From: Drouetiella hepatica Uher 2000/2452
GTDB lineage: Bacteria; Cyanobacteriota; Cyanobacteriia; Elainellales; Elainellaceae
Length of the DNA stretch: 64,000 bases
Assembly: GCA_019359505.1 (NCBI GenBank)
Contig: JAHHHD010000012.1
Coordinates: 95,235-159,234 of the forward strand
Direction of reading: 5' to 3'
Shown here: positions 47,707-55,569 of the stretch, piece after piece
How positions within the stretch are numbered: the stretch's first letter is position 1
Layout: every line of letters begins with the position of its first letter
Program-made: the position numbers and the translations under genes
Notes under the pieces: generated by a model
The model's input: the letters and a program-made list of their open reading frames with translations, nothing else
Told to the model about the DNA's origin: nothing
The model's database searches: none

Positions 47707-49923
47707 TTAACGCGGTCGCTGCAAAAGCTGTTGGGCTTCTGACGAGGGCGTGTAGCGATAGCCAAAGGATGAGTTGTCAGAGTCATCCAGAATTTGAGGT
47801 GTGAGGACGACAATCACCTCTTGACGGGTGTTTGTCCGTGCCGTGCGTCTAAACAACGCGCCTAGAAGCGGAATATCTCCCAGAATTGGAATTTTGGTGA
47901 CTTCTGCACGATCGCTATCCTGAATAATCCCAGACAGAATCAGGGTTTGGCCATCTCGCACCCGAATCTGCCCTGAAGAAACCCGCCGGATAGCCAGGAG
48001 CGTAATCACCTGATCGACCCCTTGAATGTTGATGGTTTGCGTCGTGGCGGGTGACGAAATTGCAGGAGCTACGGACAGCGCCACAAAACCATTGTCGTCA
48101 ATGCGATCGACCTGCACCTGAAGAATTAATCCTGCGGGCGTTCTTTCTACCGTGACCGTTTGGGTACGCTCGTCACCAGTTCCTTCAGTTTCAACTTCAA
48201 GGTTAGTTACAACATCTTGTGTGAGCTGCACCTCGGCTTGCTGTCCTTCCTGAACCACAAGCGTCGGATCAGTCAGGATTTTGGCGTTGCCTGTCGTAAC
48301 TGCGATTTGCAACTGCGCCAAGAACTTGTTGACAAACTCGAAGTTACCAGGCTGAGCCACACCCCCTAAAACAGCGCTGCCAATTGAACCCGCATCTAGC
48401 CCCGTATTAGCGGGTGTACTGTCACCGAAGTTGACGACTCCCACGCCATTGCCGCTAGCCACTCGGTTGTTGCCAATTCCAAAAGAGAAGCTGGTGGAAG
48501 CGCGATCGGTTCCTAGAAGGTTGACATCAATCACCCGAACGTTGATGGCAACTTGACGACGACGAATATCCAGCTGTGCCAGCTGAGAAATAGCGACCTC
48601 AACTGCCTTAGGATTACCAATCAGAGTGACGGCGTTAGTCCGCGCATCCCCCACCACCTGCAAGCCTCTGAGAATCGGGGTAGAGTCCTGGAAGTCAACA
48701 CGCTGCACGTTAATAGTGGATTCTGTACTCTGCTGGGTTTGGCGCGCTTGAGCGGCTTGCCCAGAAGCATCTTGAGCAACGATTCCTTCATCGGTTGTGA
48801 TGGGAGTTGCGGTCACGGTTGTCACCAATCGTTCGCTGCTGACTGCTGTTTCCGCTCCTAAACCGACCAGAAAAGAAACTGCGGATTGCACGGGCACTTG
48901 GTTCAGGCGAAGCGTCCGGGAGATGACTTGACGGGCAGAGTTTGGCAAACGCGGCCCCACAAAAATTGTCCGTCCAGAGCGATTAGCCTCTAGCCCTGTA
49001 ATTCGCAGAACATAGTTAAAAACGCTGGCAACTGGCTCATTCTCAATGTCCAACGACACCTTAACGCCTGCTGCACCGTCTGTGGAGGCTTCTGCTCCTG
49101 GAATAGGCGGTGTGCTGGTGGGATCGCCGTTGCCATCAATGTAGGCAATATTTAGCCCAGCCGCCCGTGCCAGCAGCGATAGGACATCTCTAGCAGGCGC
49201 ATCTCGCAGCACCAATCGGGGCACGACCTCGTTTGAGCCAAGATCGATCGTTGGTGTAGAAACATCGACGTTGGAGAATGCAATATCGCCTAGTGGCGGT
49301 GGCACGGCTCGGCTCTGAATAGGAGGAATGTAGGTGTTTGTGGGAGACAGCACAGGTACCCCGTCGATCGTGACACCTGGATTGGGTATCAGGATGTTTC
49401 CAGGCGCTTGAGGAATCACAGGGGCAGGGGTTTCAGCCGGAATTTCAGCCGGGGTTTCAGCCGGAGCTTCATCGGGAGCCGCCTGAGAGGGTTCAGTCTG
49501 GGGCTGAGCTTGAGCGATCGCCCCACTAGGGCTAACGCTCAAAACAATGCCGCTGCCTCCCCGATTCACCTGAGCTGAAGGGGCATCGCTGCCGCCGCTG
49601 ACGGTAACACGAACGCTGTTGGTGTCAAGCTGAGCGACTGTGACCGAACTAATACCGGGGGCGGGGTTGTCTTGCGAGAAGCTGCCCTGAGGCAGCTTCA
49701 GCTGAGCATTGACAATGTCTGCAACCAGGGCGTTACCCCGCTTGACGGTGAACACCTGCGGACGATCGCCCGCCCCAGTTTGCAGCGTCACATTTACCTT
49801 GCCCTCGCTGGAGGCAACCTGCACGTTAGTAATTTGAGTTGCGGCAGCACCTGCAGGCTGAGCTGCGATCGCCAAGATCGCTACACCGCCGATGAAACCA
49901 CCAATTCCGAGATGCCGTTCCAC
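47707..49923 (-). CDS. pilQ: Type IV pilus secretin PilQ
   Basis: Outer-membrane ring through which type IV pili pass; needed for motility and natural competence. It has 738 aa. GTG start with a strong AAGGAGGAG site 7 bases upstream. Signal peptide ends near residue 28 (AQPAGAAA). An AMIN domain (ITNVQVASSEGKVNVTLQTG) covers about 30-130, then a Pro/Glu/Ala linker to residue 200. STN/N domains follow (DAPARDVLSLLARAAGLNIA). The secretin domain is at 560-720 (SSGQIRVRDGQTLILSGIIQ, IPILGDIPLLGALFRR). Last gene of the pil cluster but separated from pilO by 548 bases with hairpins. Confidence 0.95.
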   Translation of the reverse strand: MERHLGIGGFIGGVAILAIAAQPAGAAATQITNVQVASSEGKVNVTLQTGAGDRPQVFTVKRGNALVADIVNAQLKLPQGSFSQDNPAPGISSVTVAQLDTNSVRVTVSGGSDAPSAQVNRGGSGIVLSVSPSGAIAQAQPQTEPSQAAPDEAPAETPAEIPAETPAPVIPQAPGNILIPNPGVTIDGVPVLSPTNTYIPPIQSRAVPPPLGDIAFSNVDVSTPTIDLGSNEVVPRLVLRDAPARDVLSLLARAAGLNIAYIDGNGDPTSTPPIPGAEASTDGAAGVKVSLDIENEPVASVFNYVLRITGLEANRSGRTIFVGPRLPNSARQVISRTLRLNQVPVQSAVSFLVGLGAETAVSSERLVTTVTATPITTDEGIVAQDASGQAAQARQTQQSTESTINVQRVDFQDSTPILRGLQVVGDARTNAVTLIGNPKAVEVAISQLAQLDIRRRQVAINVRVIDVNLLGTDRASTSFSFGIGNNRVASGNGVGVVNFGDSTPANTGLDAGSIGSAVLGGVAQPGNFEFVNKFLAQLQIAVTTGNAKILTDPTLVVQEGQQAEVQLTQDVVTNLEVETEGTGDERTQTVTVERTPAGLILQVQVDRIDDNGFVALSVAPAISSPATTQTINIQGVDQVITLLAIRRVSSGQIRVRDGQTLILSGIIQDSDRAEVTKIPILGDIPLLGALFRRTARTNTRQEVIVVLTPQILDDSDNSSFGYRYTPSSEAQQLLQRPR

Positions 49924-50308
49924 GGTTCACTCCTCCTTAAAAAAGTTCCTGAAGTTCCCAATCCAACCGATTCAAATAGTTAAGCTAAGCAACTCTAATT
50001 GAATTAATCTCAAACAGATGTAAATCTATGCGATCGTCTACTTTAAGATATATGTAGCGTACTAAACACAGATATAATCATTTGAACGCTATTCCTAGCG
50101 CAATTCTAAGTTATTTAGCCTTTAATGGTATCGCTTTCTCCAAAAAATGCTACACATTCCAGGTTGGAAGACGATCGTTAACCTCCGAAATCAACATTAG
50201 GAGGCTTAGAAAGCGAAAATCCTAGCCCGTAACCCACAAAAATCCTTAACCCGCGAGGCTCTCGCCTACGGATGGGGTGAAACTCTTTGCATGAAGGTTT
50301 GTGCAAGC

Positions 50309-50345
50309 GTGAGTCGTTGCGCGGCAGAGGCACGCAACGACTCAC
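50309..50345. repeat. Hairpin in the pilO-pilQ spacer
   Basis: GTGAGTCGTTGCG pairs with CGCAACGACTCAC (13 bp) around an 11-base loop. It is one of two palindromic elements in this spacer. Confidence 0.8.
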
Positions 50346-50351
50346 ATCATT

Positions 50352-50479
50352 AAGGTCAATCTCTAAGATCTAGGACTTACGCATTTTTGTTGTGTGTGGC
50401 GGGCGCAGCCCGCCACACACAACAAAAATGCACTACAGCTAGAGGGCTTGCGTAAGTCCTAAGATCAATCTCTAAGGTG
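50352..50479. mobile_element. MITE-like palindromic element with flanking direct repeats
   Basis: A 19-base direct repeat (50352-50370 and 50461-50479, three differences, core TCAATCTCTAAG) flanks inverted ends TAGGACTTACGC (50371-50382) and GCGTAAGTCCTA (50450-50461). Inside is a perfect 24-bp stem with a GCA loop (50381-50431). The right direct repeat contains the pilO stop codon. No coding capacity. Layout fits insertion of a short palindromic element at the end of pilO, with the target duplicated. Confidence 0.75.
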
Positions 50480-51236
50480 TCGCAGGGGCAGGGCTGGAGG
50501 GAGCAGCAGCATTATCATTCTTCACGGGCACTAGCGCATCCATACGGAAAGAAGTTGTGATGCTTGTATCCGGCTGATTGGCAGGAATCAGCCTACCCTG
50601 ATTGTCCAAGACCAGCTTGTGCTCTGGAGAGTCTGAATTGAATTCGCTGATGATTAGCAGGGGCTGCAACCGCTCAATGTTACGAATAATCGATGCGGTC
50701 TGCGGAAAAGAACCCTTCAACTCAACCTGGTAGACATCTCTCCGAAGCCGATTGTTAACCGCAGTGCCCAACGAGCCATCTGTGATGATGCCAGACTTTT
50801 CGCTGTTAATTGCAAACTTGGAGAGGGTCGCCCGCTTTGCCGGGTCTTGAATGCCCGCATTGACGGCATTGACCCGCTCATTCACATCCAGCAGCAGGGT
50901 GCTAACGCTCTGCTCAGAAGCAAACAAACCCAAAACATCAGCTTGAAGCTGCTTGGCTTCCTGAAGCCTGATCCGCGCCTCTTCGATCCGCTTCTGAGTT
51001 TCCTGCTGCGCCAAGAGCTGCTGCTCCTTATCGGCAATTTCCTGCTTGAGCTGCTGATTTTTATCTAGCGTTGGCTGTACGAAGTTGCTCCAGAGCAAGA
51101 AGGCTCCTAGTGCTCCCAACAGCCCGATCAAAACACCGATGATCGTGGGGGTTAATGTAATTCCAAATAGCTTAGGGTAAGTAGACCCCTCCGAATTGCC
51201 TTCCCCAGTGGGAATAAAATCTCCGCTTGCAGTCAT
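50472..51236 (-). CDS. pilO: Type IV pilus inner-membrane protein PilO
   Basis: Alignment-complex protein linking the cytoplasmic pilus motor platform to the secretin. It has 254 aa. One membrane span at residues 28-50 (TPTIIGVLIGLLGALGAFLL) is followed by a coiled coil (KNQQLKQEIADKEQQLLAQQ) and a ferredoxin-like periplasmic domain ending in SFRMDALVPV. It overlaps pilN by four bases. Its stop codon lies inside the right direct repeat of the palindromic element. Confidence 0.9.
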   Translation of the reverse strand: MTASGDFIPTGEGNSEGSTYPKLFGITLTPTIIGVLIGLLGALGAFLLWSNFVQPTLDKNQQLKQEIADKEQQLLAQQETQKRIEEARIRLQEAKQLQADVLGLFASEQSVSTLLLDVNERVNAVNAGIQDPAKRATLSKFAINSEKSGIITDGSLGTAVNNRLRRDVYQVELKGSFPQTASIIRNIERLQPLLIISEFNSDSPEHKLVLDNQGRLIPANQPDTSITTSFRMDALVPVKNDNAAAPSSPAPATP

Positions 51237-52087
51237 GGTTTAAGAACTCCTCTATCCCGAAGTGCCTGAATTCTGGCTGCCAACCCCACTGACAAAGTTC
51301 GCTCTAGGTCTTGCAGCAGCTCAGACGCGGTCATGTCGCTGAAATCACCCTCGATCGTATACTCCACCACTTTAGGTAACTCAACTGTAATCTCGCCGCT
51401 GGCAGACTGTCCGGTGAATTCCACCTGAGTTGGATTATCAATCAGCTCAGATTGAACAATCTTTAGATCTTCGCCCTTCAAAAACGGCGATTGCTGCAAA
51501 GTTAGCAGAAAATCATTGACATCGTTAAACGATCGCGCTTTACCCGAAAGACTAATTCGAGGCTGAGAGGTCGGAACTGTCTCCACAGGCACAGTAGCCG
51601 GAGCGCCTGCTGCTGGACTCGCTTCGGGGCTGGCGCTAGGGCTAGGTGACGGGGCTGGAGCAGCAGCCGCAGCAGGGTCAACCGTCGGAGCCAATTGCTC
51701 AATCTTGTCTAGCTGAATGCCGTTGGGTACGCGATCGCGGACATCTTGCAGCACGGCAGACCAGGGCTTAATTTGGTCGAACACGGTCGCTAACGCCTGA
51801 TTCTCCGACTCAATTTGGCTAACCTGCTGACTCACATTTTGCACTTCTCCTAGCTGAGCTTGCAGCGCCACGAGCTGACCATCCAGCTCGGCTTGTCGCT
51901 TCTCTAGCTCTGCATTTTGCCCGTTCAGCAAAAACCAGGCTCCTCCTACTGCCGCCAGCAATGCCAGCGCGACGCCACCCCCGATGTAGTAAGGTCTTGG
52001 ATCGTCTTTGACAGCCGTACTTTTGAGACCTGCTTCAGTCTGACGCTGTGCCCGATCGTTGAGGAAATTAACATCTAATCCATACAT
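51233..52087 (-). CDS. pilN: Type IV pilus inner-membrane protein PilN
   Basis: Partner of PilM and PilO. The N-terminal cytoplasmic motif MYGLDVNFLNDR binds the groove of PilM. A membrane span covers residues 33-55 (YIGGGVALALLAAVGGAWFL), then a coiled coil to about 105. A Pro/Ala/Ser linker (near residues 130-170) leads to the periplasmic domain. 284 aa is longer than in proteobacteria because of the linker. Starts one base after pilM. Confidence 0.92.
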   Translation of the reverse strand: MYGLDVNFLNDRAQRQTEAGLKSTAVKDDPRPYYIGGGVALALLAAVGGAWFLLNGQNAELEKRQAELDGQLVALQAQLGEVQNVSQQVSQIESENQALATVFDQIKPWSAVLQDVRDRVPNGIQLDKIEQLAPTVDPAAAAAPAPSPSPSASPEASPAAGAPATVPVETVPTSQPRISLSGKARSFNDVNDFLLTLQQSPFLKGEDLKIVQSELIDNPTQVEFTGQSASGEITVELPKVVEYTIEGDFSDMTASELLQDLERTLSVGLAARIQALRDRGVLKP

Positions 52088-52088
52088 A

Positions 52089-53201
52089 TTACCAAGCCTC
52101 CCGTAAGCCTAAGCCTAACACCACGCCTAACCCAACTCGCTGCACGGGAGTCAGCTCCTGACCAACTTCTAAGGACAGGGCTGAGACGGGATCAACCTGG
52201 CTGGCGGGCAAGCTCAATCGCTGCGAGAAAAATTCGTCGAGTTGACCGATCGCCCCTCCTGGCCCCGCCAGCAAAAGCTGCGCTACTTCCATGTTTTCGC
52301 CTTGGTTGTGGTAGAAATCGATCGATCGCCGCAGCTCGTCAGCGAGTTCTCCCAACACCCGCAGCATGGCGGCTGCCCCCGGATTGGTGCCGCCCATCTT
52401 GGGCATCACCCCCATGCTGTCCATGGGGGTGATGGGAACGGTCATGCCCTGCAAAAGATCGGTGTTGCGAGAGGGCGGTAGATTCATCGATCGGCTGAGC
52501 GCGTTTTGCACCTGATAAGTGCCGATGGGCACTGTGCGAGAGAACTGCGGTACGCCATCCACCACAATGGAAATTTCGGTATTTTCAAACTCAATATCAA
52601 CGATCGCGGCGGCTTCTTGAGGCGTGAACTGCCGCAACTGCTGCCGAATGGTGCGAATCAGCGAGAAGCTGCTAATTTCCAGAATATCAACCAGCAGCCC
52701 TGCCTGACGAAAGGTTTCTAGATAGGTGTCGGTGACTTCTTTGCGGGTAGCAACCAGTAAGACCTGCACTTTTTCAATGCCATCTTCATCGACAAAGAAG
52801 CCGAGCTTTTGATAGTCTACGTCTGCTTCCTCGCGGGGGAAGGGAAGGTATAGGCCTGCTTCCTGGTTCAACACCATTTCCCGTAGCTCCCGATCGTCCA
52901 ATTCGGCAGGAACCGGAATAATGCGGGTCACGGTGTCTCGACCGCTGGGAATGGCGGTGGCGGCGTGTTTCACCTTCAGCTTGCTCTCAACCAAGATCGA
53001 CTGAATGATCTCTGCCATCGCCCCAGAGTCAACAATCTGCCCTTCCTGAAAAACGCCTTCCGGCACTTCGGCAGAGGCGAGCGTCGTCACTTGAAAACCC
53101 TGCCCCTTTTTCTTCAAGCGGGCAATGTTGACTCGATCGGGAGTCAATTCAACACCAATTCCCTTCGGTTTTTTCGAGAATACGTTTTTGAGGCTAACCA
53201 C
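52089..53201 (-). CDS. pilM: Type IV pilus assembly ATPase-fold protein PilM
   Basis: Actin-like cytoplasmic protein of the alignment complex. It has 370 aa. GTG start. Actin-fold motifs are GVELTPDRVNIARLKKKGQG, AATAIPSGRDTVTRIIPVPA, AAAIVDIEFENTEISIVVDG and LLLAGPGGAIGQLDEFFSQR. First gene of the pilMNO(Q) cluster, with a 430-base upstream region. PilP is absent, as usual in cyanobacteria. Confidence 0.95.
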   Translation of the reverse strand: MVSLKNVFSKKPKGIGVELTPDRVNIARLKKKGQGFQVTTLASAEVPEGVFQEGQIVDSGAMAEIIQSILVESKLKVKHAATAIPSGRDTVTRIIPVPAELDDRELREMVLNQEAGLYLPFPREEADVDYQKLGFFVDEDGIEKVQVLLVATRKEVTDTYLETFRQAGLLVDILEISSFSLIRTIRQQLRQFTPQEAAAIVDIEFENTEISIVVDGVPQFSRTVPIGTYQVQNALSRSMNLPPSRNTDLLQGMTVPITPMDSMGVMPKMGGTNPGAAAMLRVLGELADELRRSIDFYHNQGENMEVAQLLLAGPGGAIGQLDEFFSQRLSLPASQVDPVSALSLEVGQELTPVQRVGLGVVLGLGLREAW

Positions 53202-53643
53202 GGTGTTTGTCCGTTAACTCAAGAGAGATGGAATGAATACAAAAGAGGGCGGCTGATTGGGGAGACTGCGATCGCAATTTGACAGGAGCTTCACTCAGCA
53301 TACCTAATCTAAATAAACTCAGGTGGAGCATTTAATTAATCTTCGATCGCGTTGACGCACGCTGATTAACTCAATGCCTCATTAATCTAATTGCAGTGTC
53401 TTGCAACTCTTCAATTAGGATACAAAGCTTAAGTGGTAATTACTCCTCTGCCCCTAACTGTAGCGGGAAATGCCGTTTGGTTCCCCTATATTTGGGGCCA
53501 AGCTGCAAAGTCTCTGTATTCAGAGTTCCCAAAATCAAATGCCGCTATTACGATAACAGAGCTGTAAAGAAACGGATCATTTCTGCTCGGCGTTGCTAAA
53601 TTGCAGGGTGACTGAATTGTGGGATGACCCTATATCTAGCGGA
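53202..53643. other. Leader region of the pil cluster
   Basis: About 440 bases between pilM and the broken HEPN gene. No gene is seen; small open frames here lack ribosome sites. The stretch 53440-53540 has several short C/G runs (TTCCCCTATATTTGGGG can form a hairpin) that might belong to a small RNA or the pil promoter. I cannot identify it further. Confidence 0.4.
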
Positions 53644-53994
53644 TCAAAGGTCAGCTTTGAGGGCGGTGATGCAATCTCGCAGTTCCGTTAATTTAGTTTG
53701 GACGATATCCCAGATAATTTCATCGTCAATGGCTTTCATCGTTAATGGCAAAGTAGGCATGGGCAAGGATGTCTCGCAATCCAGCAATTTTGCGCCATTC
53801 GATTTGAGGATGGCGATCGCGCAGCTGTTCAGGAATATTTTTGACGGCTTCGCCAATAATTTGCAGGTTATAAGCAACGGCATCAAGGGTACGTTCATCT
53901 GCAATGAAGGTTTCTGGTGTCATGTTGGCGGTAGACCGATTTTGTTGATGCTGGTGAGAATGTCGTCACAGTAGAGGGCAAGGTTACGTGACAT
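53644..53994 (-). pseudogene. Broken HEPN (DUF86) toxin gene
   Basis: Read from the ATG at 53994, the product begins SRNLALYCDDILTSINKIGL and meets a stop at 53920-53922. The protein continues in another frame as TPETFIADERTLDAVAYNLQ, keeps the R-x4-H-x-Y toxin motif (RDILAHAY), and then shifts again. The second lesion is a 16-bp tandem duplication, 53718-53733 and 53734-53749 with one difference. Removing it restores FAIDDEIIWDIVQTKLTELR up to the stop at 53644. The first lesion is a single-base change in length near 53921. The repaired length would be about 111 aa, as in HepT. The duplication separates the catalytic helix from the last helix, so the product is probably inactive. Confidence 0.85.
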
Positions 53995-54289
53995 CAATTG
54001 CCTCGTGCAAGACTGCCTGCTGAATCTGCGGTTTGAGCGATCGCTTTGTCACCAAATCAACAGGTTTTTCAAATAGGTCTTCTAGGAAAAACTTCAGATC
54101 CATGTAGCGGTCGAAGGTGGCAGCACCCTCAAACTCCACCAAGAAATCGAGATCGCTGGTTTCGGTCGCCTCATCGCGGGCAACGGAGCCAAATAGCGCC
54201 AGGGAACGAACGCCGAAACTGTGAATGGTATCGAGGCGATCGTGTAAACAATTAAGGACGGCTTGGCGGTAGGAGGGTGGGAGAGTCAT
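53984..54289 (-). CDS. MNT-type nucleotidyltransferase antitoxin (partner of the broken HEPN gene)
   Basis: A 101-aa minimal nucleotidyltransferase starting at the ATG at 54289. The active site G-S-x10-D-x-D is intact (GSVARDEATETSDLDFLVE; Gly34, Ser35, Asp46, Asp48). It overlaps the upstream HTH gene by four bases (ATGA) and the HEPN start by 11 bases, so the three form one unit. Its toxin is inactivated, so it may be left without a target or act on the intact HEPN at 29587. Confidence 0.9.
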   Translation of the reverse strand: MTLPPSYRQAVLNCLHDRLDTIHSFGVRSLALFGSVARDEATETSDLDFLVEFEGAATFDRYMDLKFFLEDLFEKPVDLVTKRSLKPQIQQAVLHEAIDVT

Positions 54290-54546
54290 GGCTGTGGCTC
54301 GTTGTCTGTCTCTGTGTCTTGGGCGATGCGTCCCAGATAGAGGGCGATGAATTCTTTGGCGGCAGCTTCGTTGAGGGTTTCTAGGGCAGCGACAATTTGA
54401 GTCACGGATTCTGCTGACGGATCGGTGATTTCGTGAAACCATTGGTTGACAGTAGATCGGGCAAGCCCCATTGTGACTGCCAGCCGATTTTGACTGATTC
54501 CATGTTTCTCAAGCACCAGTCTAAGCGCTTTTCCTGCTTTTCCCAT
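54286..54546 (-). CDS. XRE-type helix-turn-helix regulator
   Basis: An 86-aa protein starting at the ATG at 54546; a TTG at 54576 lies inside the neighbouring inverted-repeat element. The helix-turn-helix is at residues 12-60 (LEKHGISQNRLAVTMGLARS, TVNQWFHEITDPS). The C-terminal helix (LNEAAAKEFIALYLGRIAQD) may dimerise. It heads the HTH-MNT-HEPN unit and likely autoregulates it. The palindromes at 54738-54785 could be its sites; that is inference. Confidence 0.85.
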   Translation of the reverse strand: MGKAGKALRLVLEKHGISQNRLAVTMGLARSTVNQWFHEITDPSAESVTQIVAALETLNEAAAKEFIALYLGRIAQDTETDNEPQP

Positions 54547-54557
54547 GCCCTTCAGAG

Positions 54558-54701
54558 GATGTCTGAAAAGTGCCAATCACTACCCGAACCGCCCCCTAAA
54601 TCCCCCAATTCTGGGGGACTTTGAACAAAGACTGGCTTAAAAGCCCCCCAGAATTGGGGGGTTGGGGGGCGAATGCAGAACGTTTGAGGCTTTTCAGACA
54701 T
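54558..54701. mobile_element. 144-bp inverted-repeat element (MITE-like)
   Basis: Outer ends GATGTCTGAAAAG and CTTTTCAGACAT are inverted. An inner pair GCCCCCTAAATCCCCCAATT (from 54591) and its near-complement at 54644-54670 form a long G/C-rich stem. No coding capacity. It shares CCTAAATCCCCC and GACTTTGAACAAA with the element at 55428-55554, so both belong to one family. Confidence 0.75.
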
Positions 54702-54737
54702 TCCCTCATCGTGTCAGAGGGTTGTAAGGATGTAAAT

Positions 54738-54785
54738 GTACGTGAACACGTACGATCTGATAAGATAATGTACGCAAACAAGTAC
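54738..54785 (+). promoter_or_regulatory. Twin operator-like sites GTACG-AACA-GTAC
   Basis: GTACGTGAACACGTAC (54738-54753) and GTACGCAAACAAGTAC (54770-54785) match at 13 of 16 positions. They lie 32 bases apart, about three helical turns, so they face the same side of DNA. They end 10 bases before the ATG at 54795, overlapping its promoter or leader, and are about 190 bases from the divergent HTH gene. The spacing GTAC-N8-GTAC differs from my recollection of the cyanobacterial LexA box. Confidence 0.6.
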
Positions 54786-54794
54786 ATAACGGTT

Positions 54795-55064
54795 ATGACT
54801 GACTTTGAAAACCCGCAAGGATTAGAGAATTTGCCGCCTCCTGGGGATGAAAGCCCGATCGCCGCTGTCCTAGATCACTTATCGCGTTCTGAAAAGCGAT
54901 CGAATCAGATGATTTTGATTGGTGCGCCTGCTTGGGTGAAGAAAATTATCCATCTGATGCATGTGGCTCGAATTACGGAGGTGAGAGATTGGTCGCGGTT
55001 GATGCCCACCCGCAATCCCGACGAGGTGATTAGCCTAATGCAGCGTCCGAGAGTAGAAGAATAG
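54795..55064 (+). CDS. Small hypothetical protein (89 aa)
   Basis: Starts at the ATG at 54795; the frame is open further upstream across the repeat element, which is not coding. A Pro-rich N-terminus (LENLPPPGDESPIAAVLDHL) is followed by a compact part (LIGAPAWVKKIIHLMHVARI, TEVRDWSRLMPTRNPDEVIS). I remember similar short proteins in many cyanobacteria, often several per genome, with no known role. The twin operator-like palindromes lie immediately upstream. Confidence 0.6.
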   Translation: MTDFENPQGLENLPPPGDESPIAAVLDHLSRSEKRSNQMILIGAPAWVKKIIHLMHVARITEVRDWSRLMPTRNPDEVISLMQRPRVEE

Positions 55065-55114
55065 GAGGCGATCGCCCTTCTGAGGTTAGTCAGTTTTGTC
55101 GGGAGTATGGCGAA

Positions 55115-55387
55115 CGTAGCTTGGAGTATCGCGAACATAGCTCTGAGGTGGGCGGACGTAGCATTGAGGTGGGTGAGCGAAGCTTTGAGTATCGTGAACG
55201 TAGCTTTGAGGTGGGTGAGCGTAACTCTGAGGTGGGCAGACGTAACTCTGAGGTAGGCGGACGTAGCTTTGAGTATCGCGATCGTAGCTCTGCGGTGGGC
55301 AGACGCAGCTTTGAGTATCGCGAGTGAAGCATTGAGGTGGGCGGACGTAGCTTTGAGTATCGCGATCGCAGCTTTGGGGTCAGAGTA
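55115..55387 (+). repeat. Degenerate 21-bp tandem repeat, array 2 (13 units)
   Basis: Thirteen units in unbroken 21-base register. The consensus start is CGTAGCTTTGAG; the second half alternates between TATCGCGAA-type and GTGGGCGGA-type. The plus frame reads RSFEYRE/RSFEVGE heptads and ends at a TGA inside the array. The minus frame reads AILKATF/AHLRATS heptads without a stop across the array. It lies downstream of the CHAT gene (3' side). Confidence 0.95.
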
Positions 55388-55427
55388 AGGCGATCGCCAC
55401 TCCATCTCTCGGACTCAAGGATTGGCG

Positions 55428-55554
55428 ATCCTCCTAAATCCCCCTACCCTTCGGGAAGGCTTCGCTAACAAAAGAGAGACTTTGAACAAACAAGTTAAAA
55501 CTTTAAGCGCTCTTGGTTCGGTTCCCTCCTTTTTAAGGAGGGTTAGGGAGGATC
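55428..55554. repeat. Inverted-repeat element between array 2 and the CHAT gene
   Basis: GATCCTCCTAAATCCCCCT (55428-55446) and AGGGTTAGGGAGGATC (55539-55554) form the ends. An inner CCTCCTTTTTAAGGAGG hairpin sits at 55525-55541. It shares CCTAAATCCCCC and GACTTTGAACAAA with the element at 54558-54701. It may also serve as the terminator of the CHAT gene. Confidence 0.7.
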
Positions 55555-55569
55555 AACCAAGCTGATGGG

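Noticed and set aside
53440..53540. Possible small RNA or riboswitch before pilM
   Set aside because: Some short stems are present but no known RNA motif could be matched by eye. Left as unexplained intergenic sequence.
53396..53599. 67-codon plus-strand frame in the pil leader
   Set aside because: Cys/Arg/Ser-rich, no ribosome site, no recognisable domain. Probably chance.
54738..54785. GTAC palindromes as LexA/SOS boxes
   Set aside because: The cyanobacterial LexA box I remember has a shorter spacer between GTAC halves; here it is eight bases in both sites.
54621..54794. Upstream extension of the 89-aa gene
   Set aside because: It runs through the inverted-repeat element and the operator-like palindromes.
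55115..55387. 21-bp array as a CRISPR array
   Set aside because: Units are contiguous with no unique spacers and drift at every position.
54905..55405. 166-codon minus-strand frame of leucine/alanine heptads over 21-bp array 2
   Set aside because: A 21-base repeat without stops in one unit is open throughout by construction. The frame runs on antisense to the gene at 54795-55064, and the same repeat occurs in non-coding places.
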